Source: Planctomycetota bacterium (GTDB lineage: Bacteria; Planctomycetota; UBA1135; UBA2386). Taken from it: a stretch of DNA of 64,000 nt. The position numbers and the translations under genes are program-made. The notes under the pieces were generated by a model, which saw only the letters and a list, made by a program, of their open reading frames with translations, did no database searches and had not been told where the DNA came from. The stretch spans positions 620,001-684,000 of the forward strand of contig JACKIC010000002.1 in assembly GCA_020638655.1 (NCBI GenBank), given 5' to 3'. Position 1 is the stretch's first letter, and every line of letters begins with the position of its first letter. Shown here piece by piece: positions 1 through 8,653 of this stretch.

Positions 1-1515
1 GGCGAGATCGAGGTGCTGGCGCTCGCGGTGACCGTGTTCAGCGAGGCCGAGCCGCCGCCGTTCGAAGTGCTCGACGCGGCCGAGGCCAACGAGGAGCTGC
101 GCATGCAGTATCGCTACCTCGACCTGCGCCGCCGGCCGCTGCAGGAGGCGCTGGTGAAGCGCGCGCGCTTCGTCACCGCGATCCGCAACTACCTCCAGGA
201 CCAGCGCTTCGTCGACATCGAGACGCCGATCCTGACGAAGAGCTCGCCCGAGGGCGCGCGCGACTACCTGGTGCCGAGCCGCGTGCACCCGGGCAAGTTC
301 TACGCGCTGCCGCAGAGCCCGCAGATCTGGAAGCAGCTGTGCATGGTCGCGGGCCTGGACCGCTACTACCAGATCGCGCGCTGCTTCCGCGACGAGGACC
401 TGCGCGCCGACCGGCAACCCGAGTTCACGCAGATCGACCTCGAGATGTCGTTCGTCGAGGAGCACGACGTGCTCGACCTCGTCGAGGGCATGGTCGTGCA
501 TGGCATGCGCGAGGGCTTCGGCGTCGAGCTGCCGCAGCCGTTCCCGCGCTTCGACTTCGAGCAGGCGATGGCGCTCTACGGCAGCGACAAGCCCGACCTG
601 CGCTTTGAGATGCTGCTGATCGACTGCACCGAGCTCGCCAGGAAGAGCGCGTTCAAGGTGTTCTCGGGCGCGGTCGAGGCCGGCGGCATCGTCAAGGGGC
701 TGTGCGCGAAGGGCGCGGCCGAGAAGTACTCGCGCAAGGGCATCGACGAACTCACCGCGTTCGTGCAGCAGTTCGGCGCCAAGGGGCTGGCCTGGGCCAA
801 GATCACCGACAAGGGCGTCGAGGGCTCGATCGCCAAGTTCTACGAAGGCGACGCCGGCGCGGAGCTGATCGCGCACATGGGCGCGGCGCCCGGCGACCTG
901 CTGCTGTTCGGCGCCGACCAGCCCAAGGTGGTGCACAAGGCGCTCGGCGAGGTGCGCCTCAAGCTCGGCACGGCGCTTGGGCTGCGCGACCCCAAGCAGT
1001 TCCGCTGCTGCTGGGTGCTGAACTTCCCGATGTTCGAGTGGAACGAGGACAAGCAGCGCTGGCAGTTCGCGCACAACCCGTTCAGCGCGCCCGTCGACTG
1101 GGACGTGCAGGACTTCACCGCCGAGCCCGCCAGGCACCGCAGCCGCGCCTACGACTTCGTGATGAACGGCTGGGAACTCGGCAGCGGCTCGATCCGCATC
1201 CACCGGCCCGCCCTGCAGGCCAAGGTGTTCGACTTCCTCGGCATCACGCCCGAGCAGCAGCGCGCCAACTTCGGCTACGTGCTCGACGCCTACAAGTACG
1301 GCGCGCCGCCGCACGGCGGCATCGCGCTCGGCGTCGACCGCTTCGTGGCGCTGGCGCTGGGCCGCGAGGGCATCCGCGACGTGATCGCGTTCCCGAAGAC
1401 CTCGACGGCCTTCGACCTGCTCAGCGAGGCGCCGAGTCTGGTCAGCGACGAGCAGCTGCGCGAGCTGCAGATCCTGAGCACGGCGCCCAAGGCCGAGGAC
1501 GCGGCCGACTCGTAG
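1..1515 (+). CDS. aspS: Aspartyl-tRNA synthetase, 5' end cut by window
   Basis: This class II aminoacyl-tRNA synthetase charges tRNA-Asp in the cytoplasm. The reading frame is open from base 1, so the start and most of the N-terminal anticodon-binding OB domain (roughly 100 residues) lie outside the window. What remains holds the class II motif 2 region (FRDEDLRADRQPEFTQID), the bacterial GAD-type insertion in the middle, and the C-terminal motif 3 segment (GIALGVDRFVAL) that binds ATP. The length after the missing part fits the bacterial type of about 590 residues. The stop is TAG at 1513-1515. A GTG at position 13 is in frame but is internal to the protein, not its start. Identification is secure from the motifs; tRNA-Asp versus Asp/Asn specificity cannot be judged here. 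Confidence 0.96.
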   Translation, partial: GEIEVLALAVTVFSEAEPPPFEVLDAAEANEELRMQYRYLDLRRRPLQEALVKRARFVTAIRNYLQDQRFVDIETPILTKSSPEGARDYLVPSRVHPGKFYALPQSPQIWKQLCMVAGLDRYYQIARCFRDEDLRADRQPEFTQIDLEMSFVEEHDVLDLVEGMVVHGMREGFGVELPQPFPRFDFEQAMALYGSDKPDLRFEMLLIDCTELARKSAFKVFSGAVEAGGIVKGLCAKGAAEKYSRKGIDELTAFVQQFGAKGLAWAKITDKGVEGSIAKFYEGDAGAELIAHMGAAPGDLLLFGADQPKVVHKALGEVRLKLGTALGLRDPKQFRCCWVLNFPMFEWNEDKQRWQFAHNPFSAPVDWDVQDFTAEPARHRSRAYDFVMNGWELGSGSIRIHRPALQAKVFDFLGITPEQQRANFGYVLDAYKYGAPPHGGIALGVDRFVALALGREGIRDVIAFPKTSTAFDLLSEAPSLVSDEQLRELQILSTAPKAEDAADS

Positions 1516-1634
1516 GCACAAGCAACCGGCGTTGTCATGGGCGCCCCGCCCGCTGGGCTGCGGCGAAGCGGCCCTGTGTGGTGCCGGCGTGGTAGGCTGC
1601 TGCACGCGGATCCGCCGCGCCGTTGAGGTACCCG

Positions 1635-1886
1635 ATGCTGCGACCCCTGCTCCTGCTGTTGCCCGCGCTGCTGACCGGCGCGCTCTGTGCCCAGGCTCCT
1701 GCTGCCAACGAGGCCGGCAAGGTCGTGGTGGTGGTGAAGAGCCATTCGCCCGTGTTCCGGCACGTCGGCGCGCGCGCGCACCGCTACGTGATCCCGGCCG
1801 ATCGGCAGGTCGGCGGCGAGGCGGCGGCGCGGCGCGCGCACCAGCAGCGCCCCGCGGCGAGCCTGCGGCACCTCAAGGGCCGCTGA
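1635..1886 (+). CDS. Small secreted peptide, unknown
   Basis: An 83-residue product starts at ATG 1635, preceded by a GAGG sequence about 8 nt upstream. It opens with a clear signal peptide (MLRPLLLLLPALLTGALCAQ), so the mature peptide of about 60 residues should be exported. The mature part is rich in Arg, Ala and Val and has no recognisable domain. The gene lies 120 bp after aspS on the same strand and ends 6 bp before the convergent outer-membrane protein gene. A TTG codon 12 nt upstream is in frame but less likely. Function is unknown. The signal peptide plus ribosome site make it a credible small gene. Confidence 0.5.
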   Translation: MLRPLLLLLPALLTGALCAQAPAANEAGKVVVVVKSHSPVFRHVGARAHRYVIPADRQVGGEAAARRAHQQRPAASLRHLKGR

Positions 1887-1892
1887 GGCGGC

Positions 1893-2801
1893 TCACCAGG
1901 TCGTCGACAGTCCGACCGAGAAGATCCACTCGAACGAGTCGCCGCCGTTGAACTGTTCGGTCGTATCACCGAGCAGCAGCGCGTGCAGGCCGACCGAGAG
2001 ATCCCACGGGCCGAAGCGGCTCGGCACCATCTCGAGTGGGGTGGTGAGGTCGACGCCGAGGTCGAAGAAGCCGAAGAACGTGTCGCTGCCGCCGGCGTCC
2101 TCGTAGTAGCCCGACAGGCTCATGCCGATCGCCACCGGCATGGTCATGGTCCAGTCGAGGCTACCGGTCTGGCCCAGCTTGAAGGTCGGCTCGATGCCGA
2201 TCTGGGCGTAGATGCCCTTGTCGTTGCCGCCGTCGGCCTGGCCCTTGGTCTCGAAGCCGAGCACGAAGGCGGGCTGCAGGCCGCCGACGTCCTGCAGCCA
2301 CATCTCGGAGTCGTCGTAGGCGAGCGAGAAGGTGATCTCCTCGGTGACGGTGCCGTTCTGGGGCGCGCCGTACCACGAGTAGGTGCCGCTCGCGCTCCAC
2401 TTGTCATTGAGCTGGGTGGCGACGCCGAGGTAGAGATCCGACTCGAACCACGCGCTGTTGCCACCGGCGATGCCGGTGGGGCCGGTGTGGAACGAGCTCC
2501 AGGTGCCGAGCACGAGGTCGAACGACGGCGTCGAGTCGGCGGCGGCGGTCAGCGGATAGACCAGCTCGAGGTGCGGCTGCGCGATCAGCCCCTGGTTCTC
2601 GTACTGGATGCCGCGGAAGTAGTAGGCGGTCGGGAAGTCGACGCCGAACGAACCGCTGCTGCGGCGTTCGCCGTCCTCGGTCGTCGAGGCCGCCTCGGAG
2701 GTGCGGCTCGTGCCGGTGAAGGTGGCGTAGCGCGGGCCTTGCGCGACGAGGGTGGACAGTGGCAGCAGGCACGAGCAGGCGAACAGGACCGGGTGGTTCA
2801 T
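1893..2801 (-). CDS. Outer-membrane beta-barrel protein, TIGR02001-like
   Basis: A 302-residue protein with an N-terminal signal peptide (MNHPVLFACSCLLPLSTLVAQ) and alternating hydrophobic/polar strands rich in aromatic residues, ending in an aromatic residue (STTW) as barrel proteins usually do. The phrase YYFRGIQYENQGLIAQPHL matches the start of the TIGR02001 (gcw_chp) family of outer-membrane proteins of unknown function. The start is placed at ATG 2801 because the signal peptide begins there; the frame stays open upstream without secretory character. The gene is divergent from the helical-repeat protein at 3018. No substrate can be inferred. Confidence 0.75.
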   Translation of the reverse strand: MNHPVLFACSCLLPLSTLVAQGPRYATFTGTSRTSEAASTTEDGERRSSGSFGVDFPTAYYFRGIQYENQGLIAQPHLELVYPLTAAADSTPSFDLVLGTWSSFHTGPTGIAGGNSAWFESDLYLGVATQLNDKWSASGTYSWYGAPQNGTVTEEITFSLAYDDSEMWLQDVGGLQPAFVLGFETKGQADGGNDKGIYAQIGIEPTFKLGQTGSLDWTMTMPVAIGMSLSGYYEDAGGSDTFFGFFDLGVDLTTPLEMVPSRFGPWDLSVGLHALLLGDTTEQFNGGDSFEWIFSVGLSTTW

Positions 2802-3017
2802 GGCTTCGTCGGGGGAACGGGGAGCCGGCGGGGCGCGATGAGGGCGCGCGACGCCCGGCAAGGCCGGTGTCATCGGCCGGATCGCCGCGCAGCTTGAGCG
2901 GCGGGGGGTGTCTGGCGGCTGGCGCAGCCGGGTCGACGAGCCGGCGACTTACCGTGCGCTGACAGAACGCCCGGGGTGGGGGGGCATACTGACGACCACA
3001 CCACCACGGCTGCCACG

Positions 3018-5798
3018 ATGTCACGGACCCCGCCCCTGCCTGTGAGCCTGTTGCTGCTGCTCGCTGCAACTGCACCCGCGCAGGCAACCGACGACCTGCT
3101 CGCCCAGGCAATGGGGGGCGATCGAGCTGCCGCGGTCTCGGCGCTCGCCGAGCTGCAGACGCGGACCGTCGATCAGGAGCTGCTGTGTCTGTGCATCGAC
3201 GCCTTGTCCGAGCCGCGCATCTGCGGCGAGGAGGAACGGGCGCACTGCGCACGCGTGCGCACGTCTCTCGTCGAGCTGCTGCGCCACGAACATCCCACGC
3301 GCGCAGTCGTGGGCTACGCCCCCGAACTGCTCGCCGGACTGCCGCGGCCAGAGCGCGTGAGTTTGCTGCGGTGGCTCTTGTCCGTCGGGGAGAAGGCTCG
3401 CGACGTGTGGGTGCTCTGTCTGTCGGGGAAGGACTGCGAGCCGGCGTTCGAAGTCCTGACCGCAGCCCCCTCGCTGCCTTTGGAACTGCTGGGCGACGTC
3501 GGGGCGTTCGTGTGGCATCCGGACGAGACCCGCAGTCGACTCGCGAGCGGCGTGCTCCTCGCGCACGGCGGAGAAGCGGCCCTGTCGAAGGCGCGCGCGG
3601 CTGGCGATCCGTGGGCGAAGGTCGCGCAGATGTCCGCGTTCGACGCCGCCCTCGACGCAACCTTGCCGTGGTTCCTGCGGGTCCAGGCGCTCGGTGGGCT
3701 CAGCACTCCGCCCGAGCCGCACGTGCCGCGCCCGAACAGGGAGGATCGCACGTACATGTACGTCGGTGTCGCGCGGGTGTGGCCGCTGCTGACCGACGAC
3801 GATGTGTCGATCGCCGCGGCGACGACCGCGGCGTTCGCCCGCTGCACGCGCTACTGGAACAGCGGCGCCGCCCAGGTCGCGAATGCGGAGCGGTTGCATG
3901 CCGCGTATGCAGACTGTCCGGCCGCGACGCGACCGTTCGTGGGCGACCTCATCCGTCAGTCGATGGGCCGTTCTCAGGTGCCCGACGCATCGATCCGCGA
4001 GTGGCCGCGTCTGCACCTGCTCGGACAGGACTGGAACCGCCGCGGCGCCGGCGTGTTGCTGTCCGCCTCGATGTGGTCCGAGGCCCCGCTGCGCGCCATG
4101 GGGCTGCCTTGGTATCCGACCGAAGAAGAACGCGTCGCGGTCGCACCCGTGCTCGAACGGCTCTACCGGATCACGGGCGGTCGCGACGACCGGTTGCGAA
4201 GACACCTGATGGCGACCGCCGAGGGGCGGGCGTTCGTGCTGCAGCAGCGAGGGTCACTCGATCTTGTCGATTGGCTGAACGCCGCCGCGAGCGCAGGTGA
4301 CGATCTTCGCTTGCACCTCGACCTCGTCATGGAAACCTGGTCGACTGCGGCCGCGCTGACCACGGCCGAGGACGCGACGCGTCGCCTGATGGGGCCGCTG
4401 ATGGCCCTGCCGTGGCACGAACAAGGGGACGAACTGACCGAGATCGCGGCGCGGGTGCAGGCGGTCTGGGGCGGCGCCGACGCGGACGAACGCCAGCAGT
4501 TGGTCGCCGTGGTGGCCGCGATGGGGACGCACGCCGCGTTCGCCGCCGACGAACTCGCCACCCGATTGACGGGCGCGCCGAGCCATCTGCAGTCGCGTTT
4601 CGCGGACACCCTGATCGCGCTCGGTCGCGGCGACGAGGTCGTCGCCTGGTTGCACAGCCTGGACAACCCACCGCTGCCGGCCGGCAACGAACGCTACCGG
4701 CGCCTGGTGAGCCAGGACCTGGCGCGCCGCCTGCACGCTCCGGAGGACACCCCGGGGCTCTGGCAGGCTGCGCAGCGGTGGGGAAGCCAGCTCGAGTTCG
4801 ACGATCGCAGCCGCATCGTGCGTCGCGCGTTGTCGCAGTTGACCGAGCAGAACTACCACCAGCAGTACTTGCGTGTGTCCCTGCAGGGCCCGGTCGACGA
4901 CGCGACGCACGCCGCGTTCGCCGCGTTCTTCGAGGCGCACGCCACCAGCGCGGGAGCGCCGCGCGACGACTTCGCGGAGGCCGTGGCCCACGCGATCTTC
5001 CAGTCGATGCCCGGGGCCGTGCTGACGGCGATCGAACGGGGGCAGATCGAAGGCAGCTGGTTGCCCAACCTCAGGCCCCTCGACAAGGCGATGGCCAATC
5101 GAATTGCGCCGCAGGCGTTGCGCCTGCTCGGCGGCCCCCGGGCCGGGCGTTCGCAGGGGTTCGCGAGCACGCTCGGCCAGATCCTGGCGATGGCCGACGA
5201 GATCGACCTGGGTCCGCTCGCGCGGCAACTCGACGACCCCTTGCTCGTCGACCAGACCTTGTTCGCGATGGCGAGGCTCGGTCCGCGGTGCGCGTTCGCC
5301 ACCGACGCGATCGGCCGGATGGCGATGGACGGCAGGCACGGCCTGGCAGCGCCGGCGGCGCTGCTGGCAATGGGCGCCCCGGCCGCGCAGTGGCTGGCCC
5401 AGCGCGCCGGTGACGACGAGCGCGCGCTGGAGCTGATGCTCCGCGGTCTGCAGGGTCGCGACGATGCCATCGTCGCGCCGACCGCGATGGCTCTCATGCA
5501 GCTCGAGCCGCTGCCTGCGCACGCGCGGGAGGCCATCGCCTCGCTGCGCCCGGATCGCACCGGGGCAGGCACCTGGAACCTGCTCGTGTTGCTGCAGCTT
5601 CGTTGTCTGGACCCGCCGCCCGACACCGCCATCGCCTCGATTCCGTATCTCGACTCCGCCTCGCTGCGGCGCCACGCAGCGCGCGCGATCGCCGGGCAGC
5701 GCACGCCTCTGGCTCTGGGCGTGCTGCGGCACCTGACCGCGGACCGCGATCCGGGCGTGCGCGAAGCCGCCGAGGCAGCGATGGCGACGTCGCGTTAG
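3018..5798 (+). CDS. Secreted helical-repeat (HEAT-like) protein, unknown
   Basis: A 926-residue protein with a signal peptide (SLLLLLAATAPAQA) followed by Leu/Ala/Arg-rich helices throughout. The C-terminal stretch (HLTADRDPGVREAAEAAM) reads like a HEAT repeat. No catalytic motif is visible. ATG 3018 was chosen because it directly precedes the signal peptide; an upstream in-frame start at 2976 would add 14 polar residues. Secreted alpha-solenoids usually bind proteins or act as scaffolds, but no partner is indicated by the neighbours. It converges on the Mo oxidoreductase gene with 30 bp between the two stops. Confidence 0.75.
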   Translation: MSRTPPLPVSLLLLLAATAPAQATDDLLAQAMGGDRAAAVSALAELQTRTVDQELLCLCIDALSEPRICGEEERAHCARVRTSLVELLRHEHPTRAVVGYAPELLAGLPRPERVSLLRWLLSVGEKARDVWVLCLSGKDCEPAFEVLTAAPSLPLELLGDVGAFVWHPDETRSRLASGVLLAHGGEAALSKARAAGDPWAKVAQMSAFDAALDATLPWFLRVQALGGLSTPPEPHVPRPNREDRTYMYVGVARVWPLLTDDDVSIAAATTAAFARCTRYWNSGAAQVANAERLHAAYADCPAATRPFVGDLIRQSMGRSQVPDASIREWPRLHLLGQDWNRRGAGVLLSASMWSEAPLRAMGLPWYPTEEERVAVAPVLERLYRITGGRDDRLRRHLMATAEGRAFVLQQRGSLDLVDWLNAAASAGDDLRLHLDLVMETWSTAAALTTAEDATRRLMGPLMALPWHEQGDELTEIAARVQAVWGGADADERQQLVAVVAAMGTHAAFAADELATRLTGAPSHLQSRFADTLIALGRGDEVVAWLHSLDNPPLPAGNERYRRLVSQDLARRLHAPEDTPGLWQAAQRWGSQLEFDDRSRIVRRALSQLTEQNYHQQYLRVSLQGPVDDATHAAFAAFFEAHATSAGAPRDDFAEAVAHAIFQSMPGAVLTAIERGQIEGSWLPNLRPLDKAMANRIAPQALRLLGGPRAGRSQGFASTLGQILAMADEIDLGPLARQLDDPLLVDQTLFAMARLGPRCAFATDAIGRMAMDGRHGLAAPAALLAMGAPAAQWLAQRAGDDERALELMLRGLQGRDDAIVAPTAMALMQLEPLPAHAREAIASLRPDRTGAGTWNLLVLLQLRCLDPPPDTAIASIPYLDSASLRRHAARAIAGQRTPLALGVLRHLTADRDPGVREAAEAAMATSR

Positions 5799-5808
5799 CG
5801 GGGTGTGA

Positions 5809-5824
5809 CCGCAGGGTATTGCGG
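5809..5824. terminator. Hairpin between convergent genes
   Basis: A 5-bp perfect stem (CCGCA/TGCGG) with a 6-nt loop lies in the 30-bp gap between two convergent stop codons. There is no U-tract, so it is only a candidate bidirectional terminator. Confidence 0.3.
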
Positions 5825-5828
5825 ACGC

Positions 5829-8591
5829 CTAGAGCCGGAACGCCTGGTCCGTCGGCCGGCAGACGCGCTTGAAGTGCAGCGGCCGCCGCAGGCCGTTGCC
5901 GTGCGCATCGGCGGGCTTGGTGCGCGCCATCCACTCCTCGAACACGGCCATGGACTTCGCCGTGTCGACGAACACGTCGCCGTAGCGGTCGCCGGCCTCG
6001 GCCTTGGTCACGGTGACCTTCTGGTGCCAGCAGTGCATGCCGCTGATCGGGTCGGGCTGCACCGGGAACGTCATGTTCTGGTGCACGCCGCCGCTCGTCC
6101 ACCAGACCTTGCCGGCATCCTTGTCGGGGCTCGCGAACTTGCCGACGGGCTTGGTGCGCCGCATCAGGTACGCGGTGTCCGAGGTCTTGCGCAGATCGAC
6201 GTCGTGCAGCTGCCAGTGGTTGCCCGAGACCTGGTCACCGTGCACGGTCCAGCGGCCCATGTGGTGGCTGCAGGCGATCACGCCGGGGCGCACGCCCTCG
6301 GTCACCCAGACCGCGTTGACGTAGTAGCCCGTGCGCGTCGCGACGCGCAGCAGTTCGCCCATCTGCACGCCCAGCCGCGCCGCGTCGCTCGGGTGCATCC
6401 ACACCGGGTTGGTGTTGGACAGCTCGGTGAGCCACTTGCTGTTCGCCGAGCGCGTGTGGATCATCGTCGGCAGGCGGAACGTCGACACGAGCACCATCTC
6501 GCCGGCCTGCCGGTCGAGCCTGGCCTCGTCGATGTGACTGGGGATGTAGGCCGGCGTCGCGTAGTCGGCCCAGCCCCAGTCGACCATCGTCGGTGAGTGG
6601 ATCTCGAGCTTCTTGGTCGGCGTCGGGAAGCCCGCGCAGGCCTTGCCGCCGGCGAGCACGCCGACGGTCTTGCCGTCCTTGCGCACCACGCCTTCTTCGT
6701 GGTCGACCTCGTACTCACCGCTCGGCAGCGGCGTCTCGTGGGTCTTGTAGACCTGGTCCGCCACCAGGAACGCGCCGTGGCGGCGCATGTACTCGAGCGG
6801 TGTCTGGCCTTCGGCCTTCGCGGCCGCGGGCAGCCCGGGCACCTCGTTCTCGAAGATCCACTGGTAGTACTCGTCGATGGTGATGCGCTCACCGGGACGG
6901 TAGGGGGACTCGAAGTGCTTGCGGATGCCGAGCTCGCCGTCGGGGTCGACGTGCCACGACAGCGCGATCCAGAACTCGTCCTCCTCCCAGACCTCGCCCG
7001 GGTTGACCTCGTAGGTCCAGGTGAACTGCTTGCCCTGCCGCTGCGCCAACACGCGGTGCACCGGCTGGCGGAAGCCGAGCCACGTCGCCGCGTGGGTCTC
7101 CTGCGACATCAGGTCGTGGCGCTCGGTGGAGTGACCCATCGGCAGCACGAAGTCGGCCCAGCGCGCGGTCTCGTTCCAGGTCGGCGACAGCACGGCGTGG
7201 CAACCGACGAGGTCCTCGTTCTGCAGCGCTTCGATCCAGACCGCGCCGTCCGGGTTGGTCCAGATCGGGTTGTAGACGCGCGTGAAGTAGGTGTCGATGC
7301 GGCCGCGGCCGCTGAGCAGCAGGTGCGGCAACAGGAAGCTGAGTTCGTGGTGCGCGAGCGGCCACTCGCGCGGGTAGAGCAGTTCGTTCCAGACGTCCTG
7401 CGGCCGCGGCTTGTTGTAGGGCGTCGGCACGAACTTGTTGGTGCCGGCGGGCGCGGTGCCGCCGAGCGAGCCGACCGCGCCGACCAGCACCGAGACGAAC
7501 TGCAGGTTGCGCGCGACCAGCCAGCCGCCTTCGTTGCCCGAGGCGCTGTTGCGCCAGACGTGCGAGGCGAACGCGCTGCCGGCCTTGCCGATCTCGCGGC
7601 CGACCTCCTCGATCAGCGCGGGCTCGAGCCCGCAGACCTCGCCGACGTGCTGCGGCGTCGCGAACGCGTAGTCCGCGGCGAGGCCCTGCTGGAACGCGGC
7701 GAACTCGACCGGCCGGCCCTTGGCGCGCTGGTAGCCCTGCCAGTCGACCCACGTCTGCACGAACTTCCAGTCGACGAGCCCGTCGCGCAGCAGCACGTGC
7801 GCGAAGCCGAGCAGCATCATCGCCTCGGTGCCCGGGCGCGGCGCCAGCCAGTAGTCCGACATGCTCGCGGTGTTGGACAGCCGGATGTCGCAGACGGCGA
7901 GTTTGCCGCCCTTCATCTTGCCGTCGATGATGCGCTGCGCGTGCGGGTTGAAGTAGTGGCCGGTCTCGAGGTGGCTGCTGATCAGCAGCGTGAACTTCGC
8001 GTGCTCGTAGTCGGGCGACGGGCGGTCGTAGCCGCTCCACAGCGTGTAGCCCAGGCGCGCGGCGCCGCTGCAGACGTTGGTGTGCGAGTTGTGGCCGTCG
8101 ACGCCCCACGCCTGCAGCACGCGCTCGACGTAGCCGTCGTGGCCGGGGCGGCCGACGTGGTACATGACCTCGGTCTTGCGCCCTTCGACGATCGCCTTGC
8201 GGATGCGGGCGCCGAGCGTCTGCAGCACCTCGTCCCAGCTGACGCGTTCGAAGCGGCCGCTGCCGCGCTCGCCGACGCGCTTCATCGGGTAGAGGATGCG
8301 CTCTGGGTCGTGCACCTGGTTGAGCGTCGCCGGGCCCTTGGCGCAGTTGCGACCGCGCGAGCCAGGGTGGTACGGGTTGCCCTCGAGCTTGCGGATCTTG
8401 CCGTCGGCCTGGTCGACGTAGGCGACGAGCCCGCACGCCGCTTCGCAGTTGAAGCAGATCGTCGGCACCAGGGAGAACTTGCGGGCGATGCGCTTGGGCC
8501 ACGCGCGGGCATCCAGTTCTTCCCAGTCGTCCCAGCGGTCGGGCGGCGGGAAGTTCTCCAGCGGAGTGGTGCGCAGCGTGCTGTGGTCCAT
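5829..8591 (-). CDS. Molybdopterin (bis-MGD) oxidoreductase catalytic subunit
   Basis: A 920-residue member of the DMSO-reductase superfamily, holding a Mo-bisMGD centre and one [4Fe-4S] cluster. The cluster ligands are Cys46, Cys49, Cys53 and Cys83 (CFNCEAAC ... RNCAKG). Cys174 in HTNVCSGAARLGY is at the position of the Mo ligand in the PsrA/PhsA branch. The C-terminal MGD-binding domain includes NTNPVWMHPSDAARLGV. There is no twin-arginine signal at the N-terminus, unlike PsrA, so the enzyme probably faces the cytoplasm. ATG 8591 is preferred; a GTG at 8630 would add 13 residues. The likely electron partner is the FeS/NrfD-like fusion at 16407-17927, about 8 kb away on the same strand. The substrate cannot be named. 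Confidence 0.9.
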   Translation of the reverse strand: MDHSTLRTTPLENFPPPDRWDDWEELDARAWPKRIARKFSLVPTICFNCEAACGLVAYVDQADGKIRKLEGNPYHPGSRGRNCAKGPATLNQVHDPERILYPMKRVGERGSGRFERVSWDEVLQTLGARIRKAIVEGRKTEVMYHVGRPGHDGYVERVLQAWGVDGHNSHTNVCSGAARLGYTLWSGYDRPSPDYEHAKFTLLISSHLETGHYFNPHAQRIIDGKMKGGKLAVCDIRLSNTASMSDYWLAPRPGTEAMMLLGFAHVLLRDGLVDWKFVQTWVDWQGYQRAKGRPVEFAAFQQGLAADYAFATPQHVGEVCGLEPALIEEVGREIGKAGSAFASHVWRNSASGNEGGWLVARNLQFVSVLVGAVGSLGGTAPAGTNKFVPTPYNKPRPQDVWNELLYPREWPLAHHELSFLLPHLLLSGRGRIDTYFTRVYNPIWTNPDGAVWIEALQNEDLVGCHAVLSPTWNETARWADFVLPMGHSTERHDLMSQETHAATWLGFRQPVHRVLAQRQGKQFTWTYEVNPGEVWEEDEFWIALSWHVDPDGELGIRKHFESPYRPGERITIDEYYQWIFENEVPGLPAAAKAEGQTPLEYMRRHGAFLVADQVYKTHETPLPSGEYEVDHEEGVVRKDGKTVGVLAGGKACAGFPTPTKKLEIHSPTMVDWGWADYATPAYIPSHIDEARLDRQAGEMVLVSTFRLPTMIHTRSANSKWLTELSNTNPVWMHPSDAARLGVQMGELLRVATRTGYYVNAVWVTEGVRPGVIACSHHMGRWTVHGDQVSGNHWQLHDVDLRKTSDTAYLMRRTKPVGKFASPDKDAGKVWWTSGGVHQNMTFPVQPDPISGMHCWHQKVTVTKAEAGDRYGDVFVDTAKSMAVFEEWMARTKPADAHGNGLRRPLHFKRVCRPTDQAFRL

Positions 8592-8653
8592 GCGGGGCGT
8601 GAAGGTACGCGGCCCGGTTGTCGATTTCACGCGCGCCGATAGGCTCGGTCCCC